Positions 8,258-15,204 of a stretch of DNA of 64,000 bases are shown here, piece after piece. Source of the stretch: Chitinophaga lutea (GTDB lineage Bacteria; Bacteroidota; Bacteroidia; Chitinophagales; Chitinophagaceae); NCBI RefSeq assembly GCF_003813775.1, contig NZ_RPDH01000001.1, forward strand, positions 2,232,001-2,296,000. The letters run 5' to 3'. A program made the position numbers and the translations under genes. The notes below the pieces were generated by a model, which was given only the letters and a program-made list of their open reading frames with translations, did not search any database and was not told the origin of the DNA. Every line of letters begins with the position of its first letter. The stretch's first letter is position 1.

Positions 8258-8884
8258 ATGCAACAACTTTTACAGGGCATTATAGACGGGCTGCAGCAAA
8301 TGACGTGGATCGACGTGACGGCCGTATTGTTCGGCGTGGTGAGCGTGCTGTGTTCGCGGCAGAACAGCGTGTGGGTATACCCCACCGGCATCATCAGCAC
8401 GGTACTGATCGTATACGCCTACGTGCAGCCCGGCGTGGGCCTGTACGGCGAAGCGGCCCTGAACGTGTATTATTTCATCATGAGCGTGTACGGCTGGTAC
8501 CACTGGACGCACCGCGACCGCAGGCACCGAGAGGTGGCAATATCGCGCACCGACGGCCGGGAGATGGGCATCGCCCTGGCCATCGCATTGCTCGGCTGGG
8601 GAGTGATTTACCTCGTGCTGGAACACTTTTCCGATTCCACCGTGCCCGTGCTCGACGCCTTCGTATCGTCTACCGCCTGGAGCGGCATGTGGCTGCTGGC
8701 GCGGCGCAAGATCGAAAACTGGATCTTCCTGAACGTCTCCAACTTTGTAGCGGTGCCGCTGCTGTTTTACAAAGCCCAGCCGCTGTACGCCTTTTTAACC
8801 ATCTTCCTGTTTATTGTGGCGGTAAACGGGTATTTTCACTGGCTGAAGCTCTACCGCCTGCAACTAAACGAAAATAAATCTTGA
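8258..8884 (+). CDS. pnuC: PnuC-family nicotinamide riboside transporter
   Basis: PnuC proteins move nicotinamide riboside or a similar vitamin precursor across the inner membrane by facilitated diffusion, driven by phosphorylation inside. This one has 208 residues with about seven membrane segments and the family blocks RQNSVWVYPTGI, YYFIMSVYGWYHW and ENWIFLNVSN. The next gene, overlapping by 4 nt, is an NR kinase, which makes nicotinamide riboside the likely cargo rather than thiamine. No TPP riboswitch is seen upstream. The ATG at 8258 is preferred over one 33 nt earlier, which lies inside the terminator hairpin. Confidence 0.92.
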   Translation: MQQLLQGIIDGLQQMTWIDVTAVLFGVVSVLCSRQNSVWVYPTGIISTVLIVYAYVQPGVGLYGEAALNVYYFIMSVYGWYHWTHRDRRHREVAISRTDGREMGIALAIALLGWGVIYLVLEHFSDSTVPVLDAFVSSTAWSGMWLLARRKIENWIFLNVSNFVAVPLLFYKAQPLYAFLTIFLFIVAVNGYFHWLKLYRLQLNENKS

Positions 8885-9396
8885 AAAAAATAGTGGTCAT
8901 AGGTCCGGAGTCGACCGGGAAAAGTACGCTGAGCGCCCAGCTGGCCGCGCATTTCAACACCGTGTGGGTGAAAGAGTTCGCGCGTGGTTACCTCGAAACG
9001 CTGAACCGGCCGTATGAAGAAAACGATCTCCTGACCATCGCGGAAGGACAGCTGCGGGCCGAAGACGAAGCGGCCGCGCAGGCGGGCGGGCTGCTGATCT
9101 GCGATACCGACCTCTACGTGATCAAAGTGTGGAGCGAAGCGAAGTACGGCGACTGCGACCCGCGCATCCTCGACCTCATCGCCGGCCGCCGGTACAACGG
9201 CTACCTGCTGACCTATATCGACATTCCCTGGGAAGACGACCCCCAGCGGGAACACCCGCGGCCAGAAGAGCGCGAATATTTCTACAACATTTACCGCGAC
9301 ATCGTGATCAACTCCGGCCTGCCCTGGGCAGACGTCCGCGGCAGCTATGAAGAAAGACTGAAAACCGCGGTTGCGGCCGTGGAGGGGTGGCAATGA
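8881..9396 (+). CDS. NadR-type nicotinamide riboside kinase (AAA ATPase)
   Basis: The 171-residue P-loop protein has Walker A GPESTGKST at residues 8-16 and the NadR kinase-domain features VKEFARGYLE and CDTDLYVIKVW. It should phosphorylate nicotinamide riboside to NMN and so trap what PnuC imports. The nucleotidyltransferase and DNA-binding parts of full NadR are absent. Translation begins at a TTG within TTGA (8881-8884), overlapping the pnuC stop, which suggests translational coupling. Confidence 0.9.
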   Translation: MKKIVVIGPESTGKSTLSAQLAAHFNTVWVKEFARGYLETLNRPYEENDLLTIAEGQLRAEDEAAAQAGGLLICDTDLYVIKVWSEAKYGDCDPRILDLIAGRRYNGYLLTYIDIPWEDDPQREHPRPEEREYFYNIYRDIVINSGLPWADVRGSYEERLKTAVAAVEGWQ

Positions 9397-9542
9397 TCGG
9401 AAGGTTTTTTACTAATTAAATAGAGATTTCTGGCAGCGTTCTTGACCCGACGGGATAATTTTTGAAGAAATCAGCATATTAGGATACGAATGAATCATAA
9501 CCGCACAATAGGTTAAAGATAATTATTACAAAATTTATTTGA
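9397..9542. other. AT-rich junction into the accessory island
   Basis: Composition drops sharply to AT-rich right after the NR kinase stop and stays so to about 10.29 kb. There is no gene and no clear promoter in this stretch. Confidence 0.5.
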
Positions 9543-10166
9543 GTGACTGTGAAAAGTGCACACGTCCTGAGAAGTAGCATACTGTTTTCGATCTTGTTGT
9601 ATTCTTCTTGTGATTTTTCCCCGGTCAGTAGTAAACCGATAGGTCAGATATTCACTAAAGGTGACATGGTTGTAATTGAAAGGCATGACGAATTTGATCT
9701 CGACAAAGGAATACTACAGATTTTTAAAAAAGGGAGACTAGTCGATACTATTCGTCTATTGCCAGACGCATCCGAGATTACCGGTATTTCAGGAGATACG
9801 GTTTACGTGTCTTACTATACGTTCTATAAAGGAAGCGATGTGAACGAGATGCAAGGGTTGGTTTTACGGAATAACGGAATGAAATTAAAATGGAAGTACC
9901 ACTATGTTAATTCAACAGGTTTGACCGGTGGAATTGTAGCCCAGAAGATTGATTTCCTGGATTCCTTGGCAATAGTCAAAAGCAGTGGTCAAATTGATAC
10001 CTTTGTGATCAATCATGTACTTTGCGATGGGACCCGGTTTCTCATTTCAGAATTTGGACATCCCGAAAGACGTTTTTTTGAAATTGAATTGCCAATTTCG
10101 TGTAGGGAAAGCTTAATTCTGTCGTACGAAAAGTATGCAAACGAACAAATAGGAAGGCCACGATGA
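9543..10166 (+). CDS. Hypothetical lipoprotein, AT-rich, probably horizontally acquired
   Basis: I do not recognise this 207-residue protein. It starts with a basic and hydrophobic stretch ending LLYSSCDF, which looks like a lipoprotein signal with Cys at about residue 23. A mostly beta-type sequence follows (KGDMVVIERHDEFDLDKG, SGDTVYVSYYTFY, GGIVAQKIDFLDSLAIV), compatible with a beta-propeller or beta-sandwich surface protein. Start is a GTG at 9543; no better start is seen. Codon use and base composition differ clearly from both neighbours. It overlaps the YD-repeat remnant by a few bases. A role linked to the lost YD-repeat protein is only a guess. Confidence 0.6.
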   Translation: MTVKSAHVLRSSILFSILLYSSCDFSPVSSKPIGQIFTKGDMVVIERHDEFDLDKGILQIFKKGRLVDTIRLLPDASEITGISGDTVYVSYYTFYKGSDVNEMQGLVLRNNGMKLKWKYHYVNSTGLTGGIVAQKIDFLDSLAIVKSSGQIDTFVINHVLCDGTRFLISEFGHPERRFFEIELPISCRESLILSYEKYANEQIGRPR

Positions 10167-10290
10167 AATTTATTGGAGTAATAAATTATATGACGAATTG
10201 GGACGCCTGAAATTAATCAGAGATAATGAAGGAAAAGTGCTTAAAAAGTATTCATATCAATATCAGATCCCTAACAAGACATTAAACAAA
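10153..10290 (+). pseudogene. C-terminal remnant of a YD-repeat (RHS-like) protein
   Basis: A frame open from a TAG at 10150-10152 encodes LYDELGRLKLIRDNEGKV followed by LKKYSYQYQ. That is the characteristic last repeat and tail of large Bacteroidota YD-repeat surface proteins. There is no start codon at its beginning and no upstream repeats, so only about 45 codons of the original gene remain. It shares the AT-rich composition of the preceding lipoprotein gene and abuts the end of mtgA. Confidence 0.6.
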
Positions 10291-10294
10291 TACC

Positions 10295-11002
10295 TTATTT
10301 CACCAACTCCATCACATCCTGATCACCTGAAAGATTACGCATCTGCAGCAGAATTTTCCTTTGGCGGATGTAAGTGATACGGGCCGGCGGCACCACCGTG
10401 TACGTTACTGGATTGGGAAAACAGGCGACGATCATGGCGGATTCCTCGCGATTGAGGCTGGCGGCCGGTTTATGATAATACGCCTGGGCGGCGGCTTCGA
10501 TGCCGAAAATGCCTTCGCCCGTTTCCGCCACGTTGAGGTACATTTCGAGGATGCGTTTTTTACCCCATATCTTTTCGATCATAAAAGTAAAATAGACTTC
10601 GAGGCCCTTGCGGATGTAACTGCGGCCCTGCCAGAGAAACACGTTTTTGGCCACCTGCTGGCTGATGGTGCTGGCCCCCCGGATCTTTTTGCTCGTTTTA
10701 TTATGTTTCATGGCCTTCTCGATGGATTTGAAATCAAACCCGTCGTGATCGGGGAACAACTGGTCTTCGCTCGCAATGGCGGCCAGTTTCACGTGCTGCG
10801 ACATTTCATCGAGCCGCACATAATCGCGCTGAAAGGATTTATCGGAGCCCCAAAGACTGAACCAGCTGCTGATCATGGTGGCCGTGATGGGAGGGTTTAC
10901 CCAGCGGAGTAAAACGATGTACAACAGTTGTGCTACGAACAGTATGAGAAATATTTTTTTTAACAGCCGCCAGGTTCTGGGGACAATTCCTTTTAATTTC
11001 AT
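10295..11002 (-). CDS. mtgA: Monofunctional peptidoglycan glycosyltransferase
   Basis: MtgA polymerises lipid II into glycan strands at the periplasmic face of the inner membrane. The 235-residue product has one N-terminal membrane segment (about 15-35), then the GT51 motifs. These are IASEDQLFPDHDGFD (catalytic Glu in EDQ), RGASTISQQVAKN, KKRILEMYLNVAETGEGIFG and a trailing AAQAYYHKPAASL. The ATG at 11000-11002 is chosen; an upstream TTG at 11038 would add 12 residues. Size matches E. coli MtgA. No penicillin-binding domain is attached. Confidence 0.94.
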   Translation of the reverse strand: MKLKGIVPRTWRLLKKIFLILFVAQLLYIVLLRWVNPPITATMISSWFSLWGSDKSFQRDYVRLDEMSQHVKLAAIASEDQLFPDHDGFDFKSIEKAMKHNKTSKKIRGASTISQQVAKNVFLWQGRSYIRKGLEVYFTFMIEKIWGKKRILEMYLNVAETGEGIFGIEAAAQAYYHKPAASLNREESAMIVACFPNPVTYTVVPPARITYIRQRKILLQMRNLSGDQDVMELVK

Positions 11003-11109
11003 CCAGGTGTTTTTCAATACCGGGCGGAAAGTTAGCAAGATTATTGCGTATTTTTCAAAAGCAACATTGCTGTAGTGCCGATTGTTATACAGATATACAA
11101 AACAGGATT

Positions 11110-11727
11110 ATGAGATTAGAACTGCATCCGCAAAACCCCAACCCACGGAATCTGAAAACGATCATCGAGTGCCTGAAAGACGGCGGGGTGGTGATTTACC
11201 CCACAGATACCGTGTATGGTATGGGCTGCGATATTTTCAAGCACGAGGCGGTGGAACGCATCTGCCGCATCAAGGGCATTGATCCGAAGAAGTCGCATTT
11301 TTCCTTTATCTGCTACGACCTCAGCCACCTGACCGATTATACGAAAAGTGTGGATACGCCGCTGTTCCGCCTGCTGAAAAAAGCGCTGCCGGGGCCATAC
11401 ACCTTTATTCTGCCCGCGAGCAGGCAGGTGCCGAAAATGCTGAAAACAAAACGCGATACGGTGGGTATCCGTGTGCCGGACAATCTCATTTGCCGCACGC
11501 TGGTGAAAGAACTGGGCAACCCCGTTATGAGCACATCTTTGCCCATCGACGAATACGTGGAAGAATACACCGATCCGGAAATCATCCACGACAAATTCGG
11601 CAAACTGGTGGACATTGTGATCGACGGCGGGCCGGGTGGAATTTTGCCTTCCACCGTGGTGGACTGCACCGGGCCGGAGCCGGAACTGATCAGGGAAGGC
11701 GCGGGCAACTGGGAAGAACTGGTATAA
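11110..11727 (+). CDS. YciO-type Sua5/YrdC family protein
   Basis: The fold is that of L-threonylcarbamoyladenylate synthases, which start t6A modification of tRNA. This 205-residue version follows E. coli YciO more than TsaC: VVIYPTDTVYGMGCD, ERICRIKGID, SFICYDLSHLTDYT, LLKKALPGPYTFIL and the end ELIREGAGNWEEL. The KxR/SxN-type nucleotide site is replaced by KKSHFSF. YciO proteins have weaker or unproven t6A activity, so a general nucleotide/RNA-binding role cannot be excluded. The start at 11110 matches the family N-terminus. Confidence 0.88.
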   Translation: MRLELHPQNPNPRNLKTIIECLKDGGVVIYPTDTVYGMGCDIFKHEAVERICRIKGIDPKKSHFSFICYDLSHLTDYTKSVDTPLFRLLKKALPGPYTFILPASRQVPKMLKTKRDTVGIRVPDNLICRTLVKELGNPVMSTSLPIDEYVEEYTDPEIIHDKFGKLVDIVIDGGPGGILPSTVVDCTGPEPELIREGAGNWEELV

Positions 11728-11736
11728 CGCATAAAA

Positions 11737-11767
11737 AAAGAGCGGCTTCATACAGAGGCCGCTCTTT
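11737..11767. terminator. Bidirectional terminator between yciO-like gene and C1 peptidase
   Basis: A 10-bp stem AAAGAGCGGC/GCCGCTCTTT (11737-11746 with 11758-11767) is flanked by A and T runs and serves both convergent genes. Confidence 0.85.
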
Positions 11768-11786
11768 TGGTATAGCATGACCGGTA

Positions 11787-12932
11787 TTATAGTCCCATCT
11801 TTTTCGCCAGCTCTTTCGGGATGGCGTTTTTGTTCACCATGAAGCAGGTGGTTTTATAGGCAAAATACGGGAGGGAAGCGTAGAAATAGCCACCACACTC
11901 GTTTTTGGTGCCCCATGAGTTTTTCACGATGAAAAATTTATTGCCCTGCTGATCTTTCGCCAGGCCGGTGATGTGCATGCCATGATCGTCCTGCGTTTCG
12001 AAATTATCGAATGCCAGCTGGCGGTTTTCCTGGGTGATCGCTTTTTCTTTCGCGGGCCCGGTGAAGAGCGCCAGGCGTTCTTTTTCGTTGTAATCCATCC
12101 AGTCTTTTTCCGGAACGATGGCCAGCCCGTCTTTGAACGAAAATCCTTTTTCGCTGACATCGGCCGCCCATGCCAGGGTGTAGCCGTTCAGTACTGCCTG
12201 CTCGGCGATGGTGTTGAATTCATTCAAAGGAACATTGTATACTTTTTCCCAGTTCCAGTTATCCGGCACTTCCAGCACAAACTGGCTGTAGAAGGGGTGA
12301 TGGTTGAAAGAGGAAATGATCACGTAATCGTCTGCATTCAGCCCCAGGTCTTTCGCGAAAGACTGCGGAGTGTAGGATTTGCCGTTGTAGGTGAACTTTT
12401 CGGGAGTGGCGCCCAGGTAAGCGTCGAGCACGCCGTCTACCGCTTTCTGCCAGGAAGGATTCACGGCTTTGGCATCGCCGAGGGTTTTCACCATGCCTTC
12501 GAGCAGGCTCAGCATTTCGCTGTGGTTATAGGTTTTGTCGCGGTTGCCGTCGTACGCATCCTGCGGCACCAGGCCGAAGTTGCGGAGGCACAGCAGGTCG
12601 TCCGGGAAGCCGCCGCCCTCGCCGAAGTTGCTTTTGCCGTGCATGCGCACGTAATTAGCGGCTTTCAGCGGGTACATTTTCCGCACCACGAACATTTCGC
12701 TCAGGTTGAGATCTTTGCTCTTGCCTTTGCGCAGCAATTCCGATTCAAAGAAAGAAAGGCCCGAAAAAGACCAGCAGGTGCCGGTTTGGCCCTGGTTCTG
12801 CACGCCGAAGGCGTCGTTACTTTTGAGTACGGTAAACTGGTACTGGCTGCCCCCCTTGTTCGTCAGAGGCACCTGTGCGGCGGCGGCCATGCTCAGGCAT
12901 ACGGCCACGCCCATCAACAACGCTTTTCTCAT
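11787..12932 (-). CDS. Secreted C1-family (bleomycin hydrolase/PepC-like) cysteine peptidase
   Basis: A signal peptide (residues 1-20, ending AAAAQ) precedes a papain-fold peptidase of the PepC/bleomycin hydrolase branch. The catalytic Cys53 sits in NQGQTGTCWSFSG, the His in DDHGMHITG and the Asn in FIVKNSWGTKN. At 381 residues it is shorter than cytosolic PepC (about 450) and lacks the long C-terminal arm. Exported versions are common in Bacteroidota and probably trim peptides in the periplasm. Start is the ATG at 12930-12932. A perfect TACATTTG promoter element lies 30 nt upstream. Confidence 0.92.
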   Translation of the reverse strand: MRKALLMGVAVCLSMAAAAQVPLTNKGGSQYQFTVLKSNDAFGVQNQGQTGTCWSFSGLSFFESELLRKGKSKDLNLSEMFVVRKMYPLKAANYVRMHGKSNFGEGGGFPDDLLCLRNFGLVPQDAYDGNRDKTYNHSEMLSLLEGMVKTLGDAKAVNPSWQKAVDGVLDAYLGATPEKFTYNGKSYTPQSFAKDLGLNADDYVIISSFNHHPFYSQFVLEVPDNWNWEKVYNVPLNEFNTIAEQAVLNGYTLAWAADVSEKGFSFKDGLAIVPEKDWMDYNEKERLALFTGPAKEKAITQENRQLAFDNFETQDDHGMHITGLAKDQQGNKFFIVKNSWGTKNECGGYFYASLPYFAYKTTCFMVNKNAIPKELAKKMGL

Positions 12933-12962
12933 TTTATAGACAGATTTTGTTGTAATAATGGG

Positions 12963-12970
12963 CAAATGTA
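12963..12970 (-). promoter_or_regulatory. -7 promoter element (TACATTTG) of the C1 peptidase
   Basis: Exact TAnnTTTG match on the minus strand, 30 nt before the start codon. No clear -33 partner. Confidence 0.5.
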
Positions 12971-13097
12971 ATGGATACCGGGCTTACGGCGCACCAGATG
13001 TTTGATGAGCGGCAGCGCCGGGAAAATGATGCAGGAAAAATAAAAAACGGCGAAGCTGTCACAAAAAAGGCGCTGCGCCGTCCTTGTAGAAAATCAT

Positions 13098-13799
13098 ATG
13101 AAGAACAGACCGGTTTCCCGTACCCGCACATGGCATTATTATTCCGGCATCACACTGTCGGTATTCATCGGCATCCACCTGGCGAACCAGGCAACTGCGC
13201 TGGCGGGCGCGGCGCAGCATGTGGAACTGATGCGCCTGCTCCGGAAAGTGTACCGGCACCCGGTGGTGGAAACCATCCTGCTGCTGGCCGTGCTGTCTCA
13301 AATCGTGACGGGCCTTGGGCTGGCGTTCGGGAAAAAGAAGCGGACGGCGGTGGAGCGGCTGCAGACGGCCTCCGGCCTCTACCTGGCGTTTTTCCTCGTG
13401 GTGCATGTAGGGGCGGTGATGTATGGAAGAAGCGCGGGGATCGACACCGATTTTTATTTCGCCGCCGCCGGCCTGGCAGACACGGTGATGTCGTTTTTCT
13501 TTATCCCGTATTATTTTCTGGCTGTTTCGGCGGTGGCGCTGCATATCGCCGCGGTGCATTACCTGAAAACGGGGTGGTTGAAAGGCTCGTACGCCATCGG
13601 CGCTACGGGCGTGCTCTTCGCTTCGCTGCTCGTGTTTACGCTGCGCGCCGCTTTCCTGAATGAGCAGGAAGCCCGCCGTCAACCTGCGAGATCCGGGATG
13701 CCGGCCAGTTTGTCCGGGTTGCGCACAAAAAACATCGCGTCGATCAAATCGTCCGCTATACCGAACAGGATCACTGTTTCCGCTTTCCCCGTGGCATGA
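13098..13799 (+). CDS. Five-helix membrane protein resembling a cytochrome b subunit
   Basis: The 233-residue protein has about five membrane helices (roughly 13-37, 57-78, 90-112, 128-155 and 164-186). Histidines lie in or at the ends of four of them: His13/His27, His54, His103 and His149/His154. This spacing recalls five-helix succinate dehydrogenase cytochrome b subunits that bind heme, but no flavoprotein or iron-sulfur subunit gene is nearby. The identity is therefore inference. After about residue 190 the protein becomes polar and low-complexity where its gene overlaps the 3' end of the convergent sigma factor gene by 121 nt. No family name could be assigned. Confidence 0.65.
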   Translation: MKNRPVSRTRTWHYYSGITLSVFIGIHLANQATALAGAAQHVELMRLLRKVYRHPVVETILLLAVLSQIVTGLGLAFGKKKRTAVERLQTASGLYLAFFLVVHVGAVMYGRSAGIDTDFYFAAAGLADTVMSFFFIPYYFLAVSAVALHIAAVHYLKTGWLKGSYAIGATGVLFASLLVFTLRAAFLNEQEARRQPARSGMPASLSGLRTKNIASIKSSAIPNRITVSAFPVA

Positions 13800-14527
13800 T
13801 CGTATAAGGCGATGCCGATTTCGCCGTTGAGCATCATCAGCCTCGGAGCCAGGCCTGTTCCGGCTTTGCGGTATATGCCCTCGAGGAAACCGGTGCAGGC
13901 TTCGCGGCCGGTAATGGGATGGCGCGCTGCGGATACCTTGCCGCCACCGTCGGAATAAATGGTGATATCGTTGCGGAAGAGGTTGATGAGGGGCTGCACT
14001 TCTCCCTGCGTGCAGGCCTGCAGGTACGCGCCGTACAGCGCTTTCCGGGCTTCGTCAGACGGTTCGAACCGTTTTTTGTCCGAGCGGATCCTGTCTTTGG
14101 CGCGGTGCAGCAGCTGGCGGCAATATTCTTCTTTCAGGGAAAGCATCCCGGCAATTTCAGGATACCCGTAATCCAGCGTTTCTTTCAGGATAAAAACGGC
14201 GCGTTCGCCGGGCCCGAGTTTTTGCAGCAGCACCAGCAGCGCGAAGGAAACGTCGCGCGCCTGCAGCTGCGGGTACCGTTCCTGGAAGAGGGGCTCCGGC
14301 AGGTTCACCCCGGGGTACTGCATTTGCTGCCGCTTTTCCAGCAGGGAAATGCTGCGGTTCATCACGGACTTCACGAGGTAATTTTCGGGAACGGCGATGC
14401 TGCCGGCGTTTTGACGGGCAAAGGCCTCAAACACGTCGTGCAGGATATCTTCGGCGTCCTGCACGCTTTGTGTCATTTTGTAGGCGATGGAAAACAGCAC
14501 CGGTCTGAATTGTTCGAAAGGTTCCAT
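13679..14527 (-). CDS. ECF41-type RNA polymerase sigma factor with SnoaL-like C-terminal extension
   Basis: The 282-residue product has region 2 (QSVQDAEDILHDVFEAF) and region 4 (LGPGERAVFILKE, followed by DYGYPEIAGML). The C-terminal extension is of the SnoaL/NTF2 type. The hallmark ECF41 motifs are visible: LPEPL between the sigma domains, DGGGK, and NPDKL near the end. In this family the extension itself controls sigma activity, and no anti-sigma gene is expected. None is present. Usual ECF41 partners (carboxymuconolactone decarboxylase, oxidoreductase or epimerase genes) are not next to it. The neighbours are a GNAT gene 25 nt upstream and the overlapping membrane protein. Confidence 0.9.
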   Translation of the reverse strand: MEPFEQFRPVLFSIAYKMTQSVQDAEDILHDVFEAFARQNAGSIAVPENYLVKSVMNRSISLLEKRQQMQYPGVNLPEPLFQERYPQLQARDVSFALLVLLQKLGPGERAVFILKETLDYGYPEIAGMLSLKEEYCRQLLHRAKDRIRSDKKRFEPSDEARKALYGAYLQACTQGEVQPLINLFRNDITIYSDGGGKVSAARHPITGREACTGFLEGIYRKAGTGLAPRLMMLNGEIGIALYDHATGKAETVILFGIADDLIDAMFFVRNPDKLAGIPDLAG

Positions 14528-14552
14528 GCAGTGCGGCGGGTCGGGTTAAAGC

Positions 14553-15107
14553 TTACGGCATATCGGACGCCTGGTGGGCGGCGCGGGCGGACTCATATTG
14601 TTCACGGGTAATTTCCCAGCGCCAGAGCTCTCCCGCATCGGTGCCGTTTACCGCGCCGGCGAAATGCATGCCGCATTTCTGCAGCACCTTCACGGCGGCG
14701 TTATATTCTTCGAGTGTATGGGCAATCACTTTTTGAACGTAGGAGTGGTTGAATGCAAAACGGATCAGCACTTCCGCCATCTCCGTGGCGTAGCCCTGCT
14801 CCCGGTAGTCGACAGACACTTCGTAGCCGATCTCCACCACACCATCGGGCGTGGGGCGGCCTTTGAAGCCGCCGGTGCCGATGAGGCGGTTGTCCGCCTT
14901 ATGGATGGCCAGGTAAAAGAACCATCCCAGTAAAGCCGGATCATTGCGCAGCTTATCGTAAGCTACCAACACCATTTCAGGAAATTCTGTCCAGTTTTCC
15001 GGTACATCTACTCCTAAAATCTGAGCTAATGCTTCATTCCCGTGCAACAACGCTTCAAAATATTTCAACGTGCAGGGCAACAACTGTAACCTTGAGGTTT
15101 GGATCAT
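14553..15107 (-). CDS. GNAT family N-acetyltransferase (RimJ/RimL type)
   Basis: The 184-residue protein begins with the RimJ/RimL-like IQTSRLQLLPC. It carries the acetyl-CoA site region IGYEVSVDYREQGYATEM, then KVIAHTLEEYNAAVKVLQKCGM, the usual end of the fold. It should transfer an acetyl group from acetyl-CoA to an amine, and the substrate is unknown. Its stop is 25 nt before the ECF41 sigma start on the same strand, so the two are probably co-transcribed. Confidence 0.88.
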   Translation of the reverse strand: MIQTSRLQLLPCTLKYFEALLHGNEALAQILGVDVPENWTEFPEMVLVAYDKLRNDPALLGWFFYLAIHKADNRLIGTGGFKGRPTPDGVVEIGYEVSVDYREQGYATEMAEVLIRFAFNHSYVQKVIAHTLEEYNAAVKVLQKCGMHFAGAVNGTDAGELWRWEITREQYESARAAHQASDMP

Positions 15108-15204
15108 ATGTGAAAACTAGTAAAGGATTTCCGGAAATGCAAGGGGCATGCCAGGAAAGAATTGACAGATTTCGGATGACAAATGTACAGGCGGGAAGCG
15201 CGGG

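Noticed and set aside
8258..9396. Thiamine (PnuT-type) transport for the PnuC protein
   Set aside because: No TPP riboswitch is seen upstream, and the overlapping gene is a nicotinamide riboside kinase, not a thiamine gene.
12975..13085. Possible terminator GGCGCTGCGCC near 13069
   Set aside because: The stem is very short, lies upstream of a plus-strand gene, and no minus-strand gene ends there.
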